From Pseudo-nitzschia pungens (lineage: Eukaryota > Bacillariophyta > Bacillariophyceae > Bacillariales > Bacillariaceae): 64,000 nt of DNA. The stretch is from NCBI GenBank assembly GCA_037355855.1, contig CM074761.1:4669346-4733345 (forward strand), read 5' to 3'. The translations under genes and the position numbers were made by a program. Below are positions 14,203-28,832 of this stretch, piece by piece (position 1 is the stretch's first letter; each line of letters begins with the position of its first letter). Under the pieces are notes generated by a model. The model was not told where the DNA came from. It made no database searches and worked only from the letters and a program-made list of their open reading frames with translations.

Positions 14203-16437
14203 AACAGCAACAGTACTACCACCTACAGCACTCGCGGACGCAGCACGGAATCCATAGATGAAAAGCAAGAACGCATTCACGCACGAGACGCCTTTGAAGA
14301 TTCGCCCCGCCCAAAGGATCCGCCTTCGGGGGTATCCTTTTTGGTCGAGGGAACCGAGGAAAAACGAATGACCCGGACCCGGTGCATTCCCGAAGTAGAT
14401 GGCATGCACATGCTTCGAAAGCACGAAATCAAGGACGATCTGGCTCTGGCTCGCTCGTTGCCATCGATTGTTACTTCCTCGGGAGTCTTGCAGACGAGAA
14501 CCGGACGCCTTTCGAACGGTGCCGGCCGCAACAACGATTCGATGGACGTCGATGGAGAAGAAATGAACCACGCGATCAGCGACGAGAACACGATCACCGT
14601 GGATCTTCCCAACCGAACCTTGACAATCCCTTCCGATGCCTTTGTTTCGCCAAAGGGCGTGGTCATGGGAGACTCCGAATCCTCGATTGTGGAGATAAAG
14701 TCCGAAGCAACCGACTCACCCTCAAAGGTAGAATCCAAGACATCTTACGATCCGCCCCGGCCTCCCGAGTCCGTCGGTGGCAAGAAAAAACATCGCATGA
14801 TTCGATGGGAACGCAGGCCGGAGGACATTGAAGTCGATATGAAAAACTACCGCAAAACCGTACAACGGACTCGCCAGGAACTCCAGAAATCAGAATCCGA
14901 GTACGAACGTCTCGAGATGGTTGACGCCCACCTCCGTCGTCATTTCCTGAACCAATCGGACCTACTGGATGAGGAATACGAAAAGCTCAACGAGGAAATG
15001 GAAGGTGAAGTGGAAAAACTGATCAAAGAGTCTGAGCTCATTGGCTCGAGAACTCGGAGTCGAAACCTTACCAAAGTTGATCTCGTTATGAGAGATGTCT
15101 TGACTATGCTCACTCGAAACGAACAAAAAGACACCCCAATGGATGGAGTTACAAGCCCGGTGGCCACTTCTAGCAGCCTTCGTCCGGGATTTGGGGGGTT
15201 GAATGCGGAAGCCTTCAATGATTGGCAGCGCACCACCAAACTGAAAGCGATGAGACCATCCATTTCTTGGATAGAACCTGGCCAATACGTGAAAACTCCC
15301 TATGGTGAGGGCACGGTAATTGAAGTGATTCCGCCATTATCTCCTCACTCAAACGATAACGCTAAAAAAACCGCGAATGATTCAAAAAGAAACGACGCCG
15401 GTGGCAAAAACCAGGATCGCACAGCAACACAAGACAATTTCGACTCTTTGTTGCCGTTGCGAGTGAAAGTCCGTCTTGACTATGGCGTTGGTGTCTTTGC
15501 CGCTACTTCGATTGTTGAGATGGAAAGTCCCGCTCACTTTACGGACGCGAAACTAGCAAAGCGCTGGAAGGGAATGATCGATTCTGCCCTCAAGGTCGGA
15601 CCGTGCATCGATTTGCAGGGAATGTTGCCAAATAGCGATGAGAACGGAAACGAAGAAAACGCGAGCATAGATGAGGGCCTGTCCCATGACATTTCAAGCG
15701 ACGACTTCTTACCCGTCGGTGCTACTTTGATACCAACGAAAGGCGGTAGAGGAAACTTCCTGCACAACATGGCAATTGGCGACATAGAACGATGTTTACA
15801 GGGCGCTCTGTACGAGGGGCATGGTGTGCTGGGAAGGGTAAGTTTTGATAGAGTTACGTGTCTGTTTTGAAAAATTCGATTTTATTTTCACGCTTCTCCT
15901 AACCCTTCTGAAATCTTTGTTCAGAAATCCAATCCAGGTGTCACAAGAGAAATAAGAACATGGGAAGACGAGGAACAAGAGTACCTGAACTTACGAGCCA
16001 GCATTCTTCAGTTGAAAAATTCACTTTATCGACAGCGACGAATCCGAGTTTTGAACGAAAGGACAACGGCTTCTATGAATGATCGTTATCTTCGTGCAGA
16101 AGAGTTGGTCTCTGAAATGAGATCTGACCTCAAGAGCTTGAAACGACGATTGGGAGATGAATTGAGCGAACTTGGGATCACTGATACAATGGCCAAGCAA
16201 ATTCTGTTTCAATTTTACAAGGGCCATCATGAGGAGGATAAGGGCGATACATCAACCCCCAGACGCCTGCGCCGAGCTAGTAGTATGATCGGAGAAATGG
16301 TGCCAGACATTGAGATGGGAAGTGATCGCGGAGAAGGCGATCCTCGTGATTCTATGGACGAACAGGGTACCGATGATCTTTCTGGCGATGACCTTGAGAG
16401 CCACAGACCGACAAAGAAAATTCGATCAGGGGAATAG
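13423..16437 (+). CDS. Large acidic low-complexity protein with Asn/Ser tract, coiled coil and a possible Tudor-like segment
   Basis: Exons 13423-15837 and 15925-16437 (87-base intron) encode up to 975 aa. An ATG at 13507, in a better start context, would give 947 aa and may be the true start. The first 200 residues are rich in Ser, Glu, Asp and Pro. An Asn/Ser tract follows, then a charged coiled coil beginning near MIRWERRPEDIEVDMKNYRK. Next comes a segment starting GQYVKTPYGEGTVIEV and continuing through LRVKVRLDYGVGVF, which resembles small beta-barrel (Tudor/SH3-like) modules seen in stramenopile nuclear proteins. A second coiled coil lies in exon 2, and the protein ends in a basic PTKKIRS patch. 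I do not recognise the protein; a nuclear scaffold or chromatin role would be a guess. The reverse strand shows a poly-Leu shadow frame across the Asn tract. Confidence 0.75.
14092..14222 (+). repeat. In-frame AAC/AGC/AAT trinucleotide tract encoding Asn and Ser
   Basis: About 130 bases of imperfect AAC, AAT and AGC triplets inside an exon encode an Asn run broken by Ser, then Thr. Mixed codons show that it is not a fresh pure microsatellite, yet such tracts usually vary in length between alleles. Confidence 0.9.
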
Positions 16438-17575
16438 GATTTTCCATATTCTTGAGCAGGGAAAAGGGCACCCCATGAATACATGCAGGGGTCCCTGCCA
16501 CGTTATTAATAGTTTAAAATGTAAATAAGTAATGATATTAATCTCTCAATTTCGTGCGAAACCAAACGATATAATTGCATATGAAAATTATGATGATTTC
16601 TCAAGTTCATAAGGTTCTTTGCTTAGTTGCACGCATTGATGTTGCGATAGAAATGGATGTGACACTTTACTTTTGATAAAAAGTAACGAGAAGGACGGTC
16701 TTTGAGTTTCCATGAAATTGACATAATACAGTATTGCATCAATTTCAAGAAGTGCCAAGAGATATTGTACTGAAATCATATTGATTCATTCATTGAATGC
16801 CACTACTAATTCCGTCATCTACAAACGGTAATTACAGGTATGTGAAAAGATAGTGTTGTTTTTCAGTACGGAAGTACCCGTAAGGTTACTCGTCGTAATC
16901 TTAGTTCGAAGGTGAAAGTTCGGAAGGAATTGGGGACACGATCAAAGTGTAACGGGGACTTAAGGCAATATGAAAGTTGCGGTGTTGCGAACTAACTTTC
17001 CATGATTTAGGCCATCAGGTTCCGGATTCGGGTTGCTTAGGCCAGTAAACACGATAGTCAAGTTAGTACGTAACGAAGCACAAGACATGCACCTCGTACT
17101 GATAATCAGTGGGTCTTACGTCCTGTGTTTCTTAAAATGCCAATACAGTAAGGTTATTTTCTGTCCGTATGAGTATTTTGTACAAGTAATCCTATTGTTG
17201 AATCAATAAGAATGATAATAATCGTAAGAACTACGAAGTACGAAGTAAGGCTTAATTAATAAGCGAATGAAAAGTCTCATGACAGGACCGTTCAGGAGCG
17301 TTTGGAAATTCGAACAAGTGATAATTATCAATCATGTATCGACCTTAACGGTAGCATTTGGCGATATCATTGGAGTTTCGTTGAAGCCAGCCAGCATGGC
17401 GCCCTGTAAACGAGAAATGAAAATTTGTTTTTAAGGTCTTAAAAGATCATTGACTGGTTGCTCTTGTGTGAATGTCCGATACATCTCCTGTTGAAACAAC
17501 AAATTGCACACCTCTGTTTCAAATACCCCGTGATCGATGTTCAGGACAGGATGAAGGGACGAAAGACCTTCATTC
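16438..17575. other. Spacer with an exact GTAAGGTTAC motif
   Basis: This 1.1 kb AT-rich spacer holds one exact copy of the intergenic motif (16880-16889), a near copy at 17147-17156 and a run of CGAAGTA units near 17231-17247. No convincing gene was seen; an antisense frame at 17431-17667 has no recognisable features. Confidence 0.5.
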
Positions 17576-19693
17576 ATGCAGAAAAGGGTAATGAGTTCTA
17601 GTTCAAGGTTACTGAATGGAAGAGGCAGTGCAACAGACCAATCGATGATGTTGGCAACCACTGACACGGCTGAGATTGAGAAAATGGAGGACGGAACGAG
17701 CTATCGGGAAGGGCAACTAGCGAACAACGAAGGAAAGTCGTCCTATTCGAAGCGTTCTAGTGTTGTAGAGTTGTGGAAAAAGAGAGAGGGAACGATAAAG
17801 GCAGCGAATGCCCTGCCGAAAGACAGAGCACAAGTGATGGCATTCGAAGAAAAGAAGGATAATAACCAGGACATCGACATTGACCCAGAACAAGACTCAA
17901 GGCAGCAAGAAAAGAATGCAAACTCACAGGAAGGCTCTGAGAGGAATGGACCTGAATTAACAGTCAATTCACTTGAAAGAGGCACGGAGAGTAGCAAGAA
18001 TACAGTTACGAGTGCCCCCCGCAGATCTAGCATCAGAGACTCCTGGAAGAAGAGAGCCGCGAACATCCCCTCGCCCTCTGCACAACAATCACTGCGCGTT
18101 GTTACGACGGCAGATGTGAATGTGGTCGAAAACAGCGAATTGAATGGTCCTAGTCCTAGAGCAAAAAGTGTGACCGACGTCAAGAGCCCCAATTCCGGGA
18201 CAGAAAAGTCTATAGGTACTCGAAGTGCTGAACCTTCACCTGCAGCTAGTTCCTCATCTTTTAACGAGTTGAAATCAAAGTGGGCCAAGTTTGGGGTCCA
18301 AACGGAAAGCGGAGGAAAACAACCTTCGGAATCCACACCACGCACGTCTCTGCATTCCCCTGCTCGAATTGATGGTGAAAGTGACGCAGGTGGAGACAAA
18401 GGTTTCCAAAATGAAGCCGTGAAAATGAGTCCAAGAAGTTTTACCAAGTCGAGGAGCTTCGTAAGCCAGCGCTCTAATAGCTTTAATGGGGATAGTAACG
18501 CAAGGGCTGCTCCCGAAAGCCCTCGACTTGATATCAATGAAAAGGAAAAGAGGTTGCCAATTTCTCCCCGTGTTTCAAAAGATAAGGTAGACACTGAGTC
18601 TCCTTCTTCGGAAACAGCATCGAAAGCTCTCGCTTCACGCAGATTGGCTTCAAAAACGTTTCGATCAAAATACAACCGTAGACCGAGTGCAAATTCGCCC
18701 CGTAGAGCAGATCAGCCAGCGAGCCCCACAGAGAACCCGACAACAGAGGAAAATGTTGACAGTGGTATTCAACCAATGCCGTCAAACAAGAAAGAATATG
18801 GTCCTTCGTCACCACTTAATGAGGCGACTCAAAATGACACGAAACCGTCATTAAGTCCTTACATGTCGAAAAATCGTAACACTTATGCACGATCTCGTTC
18901 TTTTGATATGAAACAGCCTCGGATTAGCACCAGTCCTGGGCTGCGGATCACTTCATCGACTGATGACGGGTCCACTACAATTGAAGGGTCACCAACAGTC
19001 TCTCGATCCTCTCTCAGTTCTCGGGCCAGTCGTAGACTGCGTGATATCCGTTTGAGGCAACAAAATCAAAGAAAAGATGAGAGTCAAGATGGCAAGGATA
19101 CACCTTCTCGCGATACAAATACCAGTACAAATACCGGTGTAGCAGTTGATAAACCATCGCAAGAATCTCAGATTCAGGAACCTGGACTAATTCCTTCCCC
19201 GCTTTCCTCTTCCTTACTGAAGTCACAAACAAATGAATCTAACGGGAGTGCGTTCATTTCAATTGGCGGATCATCTGCTTTCAGTCCGCGTTTATGTGCC
19301 GAAAGCACATACGAAAATGCACAAATTGATACAACATGTGCCATTGATTTCAACGCTGGAAATGACTCGGCGGATGGAGCTAAGGATAATCCGAAGTCAC
19401 CCCTGCATAATGTTGTCCCTGACGTGAATGAGATGATACCTGACGAGTTTGTTTCTGAGAAAAATGCCCATTTCGATTCTTTCAAGACGGCGTACGATAA
19501 TACTTCTTTCAGCCAACTTGCGAAAGATATGACAGAGGAGGCAAGTTCCATATTTGGCTTGGATATTAATGCTGCTATCAACAACCTTGGCGACATGTTT
19601 CAAAAGCAGTCGCCAAAGAAAGTGATCATTCGATCACCAAGCCCGCTCGAAGAAGTTGCTATTGAGGTCGAATATATTGCCGACTCGGACTAA
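17576..19693 (+). CDS. Ser-rich disordered protein with three Trp motifs, unknown function
   Basis: Intronless, 705 aa. The sequence is mostly disordered and rich in Ser, Arg, Asn and Pro, with many SPR or RS-type sites that look like phosphorylation targets. A short motif recurs in the N-terminal third: SSVVELWKKREGTIK (about residue 61), RSSIRDSWKKRAANIP (about 147) and FNELKSKWAKFGVQ (about 225). Each has an aliphatic residue or Ser spaced from a Trp and then Lys/Arg, as in short peptide ligands. The last 90 residues (starting FDSFKTAYDNTSFSQLAKD) look helical and are the only part likely to fold. No known domain was recognised. Several ATGs lie close together at the start (17576, 17591, 17645), so the exact N-terminus is uncertain. 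It is convergent with the ArfGAP gene 137 bases away. Confidence 0.75.
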   Translation: MQKRVMSSSSRLLNGRGSATDQSMMLATTDTAEIEKMEDGTSYREGQLANNEGKSSYSKRSSVVELWKKREGTIKAANALPKDRAQVMAFEEKKDNNQDIDIDPEQDSRQQEKNANSQEGSERNGPELTVNSLERGTESSKNTVTSAPRRSSIRDSWKKRAANIPSPSAQQSLRVVTTADVNVVENSELNGPSPRAKSVTDVKSPNSGTEKSIGTRSAEPSPAASSSSFNELKSKWAKFGVQTESGGKQPSESTPRTSLHSPARIDGESDAGGDKGFQNEAVKMSPRSFTKSRSFVSQRSNSFNGDSNARAAPESPRLDINEKEKRLPISPRVSKDKVDTESPSSETASKALASRRLASKTFRSKYNRRPSANSPRRADQPASPTENPTTEENVDSGIQPMPSNKKEYGPSSPLNEATQNDTKPSLSPYMSKNRNTYARSRSFDMKQPRISTSPGLRITSSTDDGSTTIEGSPTVSRSSLSSRASRRLRDIRLRQQNQRKDESQDGKDTPSRDTNTSTNTGVAVDKPSQESQIQEPGLIPSPLSSSLLKSQTNESNGSAFISIGGSSAFSPRLCAESTYENAQIDTTCAIDFNAGNDSADGAKDNPKSPLHNVVPDVNEMIPDEFVSEKNAHFDSFKTAYDNTSFSQLAKDMTEEASSIFGLDINAAINNLGDMFQKQSPKKVIIRSPSPLEEVAIEVEYIADSD

Positions 19694-19830
19694 CATTACT
19701 TTCCACGCGATAGTACTACGGCTACGCTCAAAATTTTGATGTCCCAAAAAATGTCCTACTCTGCTTCATTCAACTAGAAAACGAAGACGCTTTAGCGGTA
19801 CAAACTTAAGTCGATTTATATTTCATTACT

Positions 19831-22694
<2,864 letters not shown>

Positions 22695-23352
22695 GGTCGC
22701 TGTTGTTGTATTTGCCTCGATCTCTGCGTGATTGTATTCTACTGGTACTCTAGAGTCCTATTCTCGGAGTTTTGAGTTACTGCACCTCTTCAAGGGTTGC
22801 AGAAATCAATAACACGAAATGAAGACGACGTTGTTGCGTTTGTGAAAAATCTCTTTTCATGCATTGGCAATGGACACGGAGTCTCCCTTTCAATATTCAA
22901 TAAATACTTTTTCACTGATAGAGGCCACAATTGCGATCAAACCGTCGCAACTTTACTAGTAGATGATATCAAATTCGAAATCGAACAAAAAGTTTATGAC
23001 ACGAACGATGTGCACTGTGGTGATACCAAGATCACAAGGCAGTTCCGATAAAAAAAAATGTTGATGAAACAGGGATTCGCTCGACATGCCGAAAACATGG
23101 AACAACACAAAATCACTTCAGTGCTACTACACGTACCGGTAAGGTTACTCGTACAATATGTCTTCGTCCCCCCCCCTGTGGACTCACTCTCAAAAAAGGT
23201 GAGCGGCATTCTACCGTACCGGGGTATTACGTTCGCCCAAGACAGAGACGGTCACAATTCAACAACTATGCCAAAAACTTTAACCATACCGACTCTAGAT
23301 ACAAAGCCTATGAAATACAATAATTACATTATTAGTATTGATTTTGAATAAA
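22695..23352. other. Spacer upstream of the ArfGAP gene with an exact motif copy
   Basis: This region contains one exact GTAAGGTTAC (23139-23148) set between ACCG and TCGTAC, and a run of nine C at 23168-23176. Short open frames are present but not convincing. Confidence 0.45.
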
Positions 23353-23925
23353 ATGATGCACATCACTGTGAAGATAATTTTCATTGGCGCAATCACCTGT
23401 GCTTTTGCATCCAGATTGCAGCCAGTGGGCAAAGATAAGACGCGTCTTGCTTGGGTTCATCGGAAGGGTTGCAAAGCTTTCGCACATCATTATCACCGGT
23501 CGCAGTTAGAGCTTCTTGTTGTTCTTCATGGTATCGTGGAGAAAGAGACCAGGGAAATACTGAAACACTGCTGTTTCTGTCTGTTGACTGCGTGTAGGAC
23601 CCTCAAGTAGAAAGGATTATTCACCCCAGACTGCCCAAGCAGTGTAGCCCTTTCCGTTTCCTCTCTTTTACCGGCTTGTGCAAAGTGGCACGAGGCATGA
23701 CAGGAATGGGTACTAAGTGGCAAAGATTTAATTGCCTTGCAACGGCACAGGGCCTCTCATTGCCCCGCTGGAGGTGTTGGTGGCATAGAGAAATTGGGAG
23801 GCAACAAAGCATGCATTATGTACTACTGCAGTGCCAAGGACGTGCATTATTCCACAACAACAAAATCATGCCACTATGAAACCACGAACTCCAAACGTAC
23901 CTGGAAATGTTGTTGCGCCTTCTAA
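23353..23925 (+). CDS. Candidate small secreted cysteine-rich protein (two exons), uncertain
   Basis: An ATG at 23353 opens MMHITVKIIFIGAITCAFAS, a good signal peptide with an Ala-x-Ala-type cleavage site, followed by about 70 residues ending HCCFCLLTAC before TAG at 23608. In the same frame 130 bases later lies CPAGGVGGIEKLGGNKACI, then MYYCSAKD, KSCHYE and a final WKCCCAF before a stop at 23925. An intron from 23594 (GTAGGA) to an AG just after 23720 would join the two with matching phase, giving roughly 145 aa with more than ten Cys. The splice sites are weak and no family is recognised, so this is a candidate only. Confidence 0.3.
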
Positions 23926-24263
23926 CATCATAATTATATTTTTAATGAAAACAAACAACAACGAGGTGATGGCAGTACCAATGCAATAACTGTATTCGGC
24001 ATTTTATAGCATGACTATCGAATCTCATGAGTGGATGAAAGATTTTGATTGAAAAAAGGATTGTTTGTTTAATTCGGAGCCAAGGCTACCAGCAGTTTCT
24101 TTCCGAAATAATTGTAGACTTTTCGAGAAATTCTGATAATATGTACACATCGCCCCGACCTTCACGTTCCGGCTGCTTGAATTTGTAGTGCGATTGTTGG
24201 CCCAACTTCCCATTGTGCTTTGTTGCAGCAGCAGCAGCAGCAGCGGCAGCAACAGCAACAAAA

Positions 24264-26944
24264 TCAATCTTGATGCACTCTGGGTCCTCTTGCTGCTCGA
24301 CGCTGGCGTTCTCTTCGTTTCCAATAATGATTTCCAGCGGCTACGAGAGCTGCACTCTGCAGCAACGAAGAAACCAAAATCATGTCCATGGAACATTTTC
24401 CTCCGTGTTCGTCGTCAAACAGGAAATCGGAATTGGCTTTGGGCAGGTGCTCAAAGCATCCAACTTCTTGCTTGGGCATGCACAAGATCTTTTTCGGCCA
24501 TGTTCCGGAACTCATAGCGGCACGGTCCCAGATCAAAAACCAGTTCTTGGCCGGCTCTAGAATCGATTTTTGCGTCCTCCGAAGAAACTGAAAGAATTGG
24601 TCGTCCTCCGACAATTTCTGGCTTCCCAACACGCCGTAGCACTTGGAAGAATCTCCAAAAAACGCGCGAAGGAGCCCCAGCGACACCAGAGCGAGACCGA
24701 TCGTGAGCAGAATGATCACGACCTCAAAGGTTCTGCCCCGGAGGTCCAGTCCGAAGCTCTTCTTGAGCGCGGTTGCGATCCCGCCCCCGAGAATTGCCAT
24801 GACGTAAAAGGACAGGGGAACGAACGAAAATCCGACGTCGTACACGAGCGGATCTCGCAGAATGCCGGGAAAGGCCAGCAGGGTCGCGATCCCGTAGACA
24901 ATCACCGACCAAACCCATCGGCTGGCCTTGTAGCACACGTGCTTGTGCACGATGTGCCACGAAACGTTCTGGCACTGCCGGGAGCAGTAGTAGCTCCGGA
25001 GGCACCGGACGCACTTCCACCGCGCCCTGCGCCGGCAGAGGCTGCAGGCCCACCGCCGCCTCGCGACCCCCTTCTTCTTGAGCAATCGGCGAGCCCGGCA
25101 GTACAGGGCGACGATCGGGGACATGATCACCGGGGCGATCGGGCGCAGCCACCGCCTCCGCACAATCGCGGCCCCGAGCTGCCACCAAATGTGCGGCTGT
25201 CTCAGCGCCTCGATCACGTGGGGGGGCATCGCTTCCAGCCAGTCCTCGTTGTCCACGGGCCGGACCGACGGCGGGGGGAGCGCGTACGGCTTTCCGCACG
25301 TCTCGCAGTTGAGGCCCCGGCGTGCCTTCGGGTGGCGGGAACGGCATCTCCACTGCTCGACGCAGAGATAGTGGACAAAGGCCATCGATCCCGAGCATTC
25401 GCAGGGGGATATCAACGGATTCTCGGCGGCGTGGGAGTTCGAGTGGTACACCGGGTGGGGCTGGACGGGTCCCTGTGTCGTGACGCACCGAATGGGTTCG
25501 ACGGCGGCGCCGCCGCCGGTGCCATCGCCTCCGTCCCCGTGGAGGTCGTCGCTCGGGGGGCAGGGCACGCAGCGGACCTCGTTCTCGTCGACGCCGCCGC
25601 CGTTTCCACCGCCGACCCGGTTGGTGGTGGTTTCCACCGTGGGAGAGGGTTGCTCGTCGTCGGCGTCGTCGTGCAATCCCTCCCGGCAGATGCGGCAAAA
25701 AATGGGTTCCGTCGGCAGCGGAGCCGAGCTCACCGCCGGCGACAATCCGTCGTCGTACATTCCCATCAGCTTCATGTATCCCGAGGAGGGGAATTCGATC
25801 CCCGTGCGCAGACAAAACGCCGAGATGGACTCGTACGGTTCCGACGACAGGGCGCTGGCGTTGTCTTGGAGTTCGTCGTCCCGGTTCCCGTCCTCGTTTT
25901 CGTCGTCCTTGTCTTCCCGGTCTTCTTCTTCTTCCTCGGCGTCCACGGGTGGGGACGAGTCTCTGGATTGCGGTGGGTGGTGGATTCCCAATCCCATTCC
26001 CAAATCGGTTTCCGGACCCGCTCCGCTCTCGGAAGCACCGCCCGCGTCGTCTCCCTCGGTTTCCTCGGCGGACAGTTTGCCGGTTTCTGTGTTCGTTCCG
26101 GTGGCCGACACGGGTCACGAGCACGAGCACGAGCGCAAGCACGAGCGCAAGCACAGTTCAGGCCGGTCGGGGGTGAGTACAAGAACGGAATGCAACGTAC
26201 GGAGCATTCGACAAGCTCCCACCGCGGACCAAACAAACCACCAAACAAACACTCCGTGCTAAACCTTACTGCTACTACTAATGACGATAAAACAATCCCA
26301 AAAGGTTCGCAAAACCTACCTCGCAACTGCAACGCATCCATCACGTGGCGGCTAAACACCGTTTCGTTCACCTTTCCGAGGGCAACGTATCCCGCAAAGC
26401 CGCCCTTCGAACCGGGCCACCGAAGCCGGAGCCAGTGTCGGTCGTAGGCAATGCAAACATCGTCCACCAGCACCACCTCGGCGTGGCGGATTCTCCGCAC
26501 GGGCAATCCAAACTTGAGCGAGGCAATGTGCTGCTGCTGTTCGAGCAGTTGCTGCTGCTGCTGTTGCTGCCCGGCAAGATGGCCATTGACCATCGCATTG
26601 GCACTGGCATTCGCAGTCCCGTGGGGTCCCGGTGCGACTATCGGTCCACCCGCCACCCCGTGATCGAGCCCCTGCTGCTGCTGCTGCTGCCGCAATGGCT
26701 CGGGGTTCCGGTTCCCGTTGTGGGTCCAATCGAGATTCCCGGGACCACCGTTTCCGGCGGCCGTTCGCGCCGCCACCTCCGCGTGGGTGGGCACCAAACG
26801 GGGGGCGGCCACCGGGGCGGTCTCGTCGTGTCCGTCGCCCTGGGAGGGGGTGTCCGCGAGCGCAAAGGGAGAAGCGTAGACCTGGAGCCCGTGGCGCCAG
26901 GGTTCGGAGGAGTTGGCGCCGGCCTGACAAATGTACACCGGCAT
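24264..26944 (-). CDS. RING-CH (MARCH-like) and MYND zinc-finger membrane protein, GC-rich
   Basis: Exons 26944-26320 and 26086-24264 (233-base intron) encode 815 aa. Exon 1 has Gln-rich runs and a segment HWLRLRWPGSKGGFAGYVAL. Exon 2 carries a RING-CH finger whose first pair (FCRICREG) is split from the rest (CECSGSMAFVHYLC, NCETC) by a low-complexity insert of about 95 residues rich in Gly, Asp and Pro. A MYND finger follows with C-x2-C-x7-C-x2-C spacing (CSLCRRRARWKCVRC, then YYCSRQC and a final H-x3-C). Two or three hydrophobic segments come next (VWSVIVYGIATLLAFPGIL, LSFYVMAILGGGIATAL, FEVVIILLTIGLALVSLGLL). RING-CH proteins are membrane ubiquitin ligases; MYND fingers bind proline-rich peptides. 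Much of exon 2 is clearly richer in G+C than its neighbours. Long antisense frames across it are composition artefacts. Confidence 0.8.
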
Positions 26945-27006
26945 TGTTTTGTGTTGTGTTGTTTTGTTTTGTTTTGTTTTGTTTGGGGTTGTTTTGGGTT
27001 GTTGTT
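26945..27006. repeat. TTTTG-type pentanucleotide tract abutting a start codon
   Basis: On the minus strand this is an A/C-only CAAAA-type leader that ends at the ATG of the RING-CH gene. It is imperfect (TTTTG, TTGTG and TTTGGGG variants). As 5' leader RNA it would be unstructured. Confidence 0.8.
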
Positions 27007-28569
27007 GCTTCTGCTTCTGTTGCGATTCCTGGAACAACAAGACGAGGCCACTCGAGAGGTCTTTGTCGATCGTGAGGCTCGAGAAAAGTAAAGTGGTAGT
27101 CTATCGGTTCACTATCGTCGGAGCAGTACACGTAGCGTTTGCGAAACGAACCGATCGGTGGATTGTGACACCGGGGACGGGGAGGAGGAGTTCCGAGACT
27201 CGGCTGTTTCGGTAGGTTTGGGTATGGGAAACAGTGGGAGACGCAGAATGCTGCCAAGCCGGATTGCCCGCTATCCCTTGGCTACTCACACCGGTACGGA
27301 TGGATTGATAGAAGATGGATGGATTGGTCGATTCGGGGAGTTGGCCCTGTGCGTGTGCGCAATACCCATATACAAGCAAGAGAGAACAATAGTGATTGCT
27401 ACTATCTTTCTTGCCTTCGGTGTCCTTTGTGAGAAACCGAGTGATACGAGTACGAGTATTACCGTATTGGTTATTGGATGTGTTCCTAAAAAAATTTGCT
27501 GTGCTTCCGTCTCTCTCCGAAATTACAGAAGGCAGTAATTACGAGTATGTTCGTTAGCCGTGGTTACTTGTACGAGCACGAATAACGGTAAGTTAATCTT
27601 CGTTGTGTTGTGTTGTGTTGGTGTTAGTGTTGTGTTGTGCATGTGGTTCCTCTTTCTTACAGAAACATACGCTAGCGTTGGGGACCCTACGGTAAGGTTA
27701 CGTACCGGGAGATAAAGGTATCCGTGCGCGATGCTTGGTTCGGAGTCGGTACGGTAACCTTACTCGTAAGAGTTTAACTAACCCGTGCTGGAGTATGAAT
27801 TCGGTGTTCAGTTTCGTATTTAAAATGCGTCGTCGGCTCTCCGAATTTACGGGTATGTGATGTACGGGCACCTACCGTACGTTGCGTTATCTGGTTCTTA
27901 CGGACACAGTGAACATACCGGTGACTTACCGTACATGGACGAGTGCGGTAACCTTACGTAATCTTATTTTGAGTATTTTTTCTGCACAAAGAAATAAATA
28001 AGATTGCCTATCTTACCGTAACTTAGTTCTTGCCTTGCACACCGATTTGATTCTTTTCTTCCTTCAACCAAACCGCAAAGACACAACAGAGACACGTAAG
28101 ATTAAAAAAGGTTACTCACTTGTCCTTCTGCTGTGCGACGGAACCACCCACCTAAAAACAAAAAAATAACAGTGAAACACTGTACGGTACGGTACGTAAC
28201 TCGTAATCAAGGTAGATACGTAAAATAAACATCGGAACTAAGAGTAAGACCTTACCTTACCTCCAGTATTTTTCGTTCATCGAGAGGAGGAACTTTCAAC
28301 AAAAAATCCGAAGTGATCGATGAACATCCATCCAAACCACCATCGGTTTTCCCCTTTCGAAAGCACCATGCCGTAAACCTTAGCTCACTGGAAGGACACT
28401 TCCCACACTGAACACATACCGTAAGTCTTACGTGTACTAGAAGTAGGACGAAAGGAGTTATTTTTTTAATACCACGTTGAACGTACAACATGGAAGCATA
28501 CTCCTTGCACCGTACCATGTAATTACGGTGCGTTACGAGATTCTTGTGTCGATGATCCATGTTTTGACT

Positions 28570-28832
28570 CTTATACTAGTAGTAAGGTTACTACTACTAG
28601 TAGCCAACCTCTCAATAACTATAATACTACTACTAGTAGTCTGGTGGCACAGCAATCACAGGAAATACAGTAGTACTACTACTAGTAGCTAGTCCTACTA
28701 CCGTACTCGTCAATGAACAGTCGGGCGGTGGCTGATATTTTTGTGTCTACGAAGTAGTATTCTTTGAAGAAGAATGGCTGCTGTAGTAGTAGTAGTAAGG
28801 CTTACTACTACTACTACTACTACTACTAGAGG
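28570..28832. repeat. TAC/TAG triplet block with near-perfect hairpins around an AAGGTTAC-like core
   Basis: Triplet runs in both orientations face each other. The clearest hairpin has 17-base arms at 28783-28799 and 28801-28817 separated by one G, reading GTAGTAGTAGTAGTAAG against its exact complement. Another (28574-28600) is centred on an exact GTAAGGTTAC. Such sequence extrudes as a cruciform and is prone to slippage. Confidence 0.85.

Noticed and set aside
13560..14222. Poly-Leu open frame opposite the Asn tract
   Set aside because: Trinucleotide shadow of the Asn/Ser coding tract.
24570..26447. 625-codon plus-strand and 476-codon minus-frame readings through the RING-CH gene
   Set aside because: High G+C removes stop codons in all frames; only the frame with RING-CH and MYND motifs is supported.
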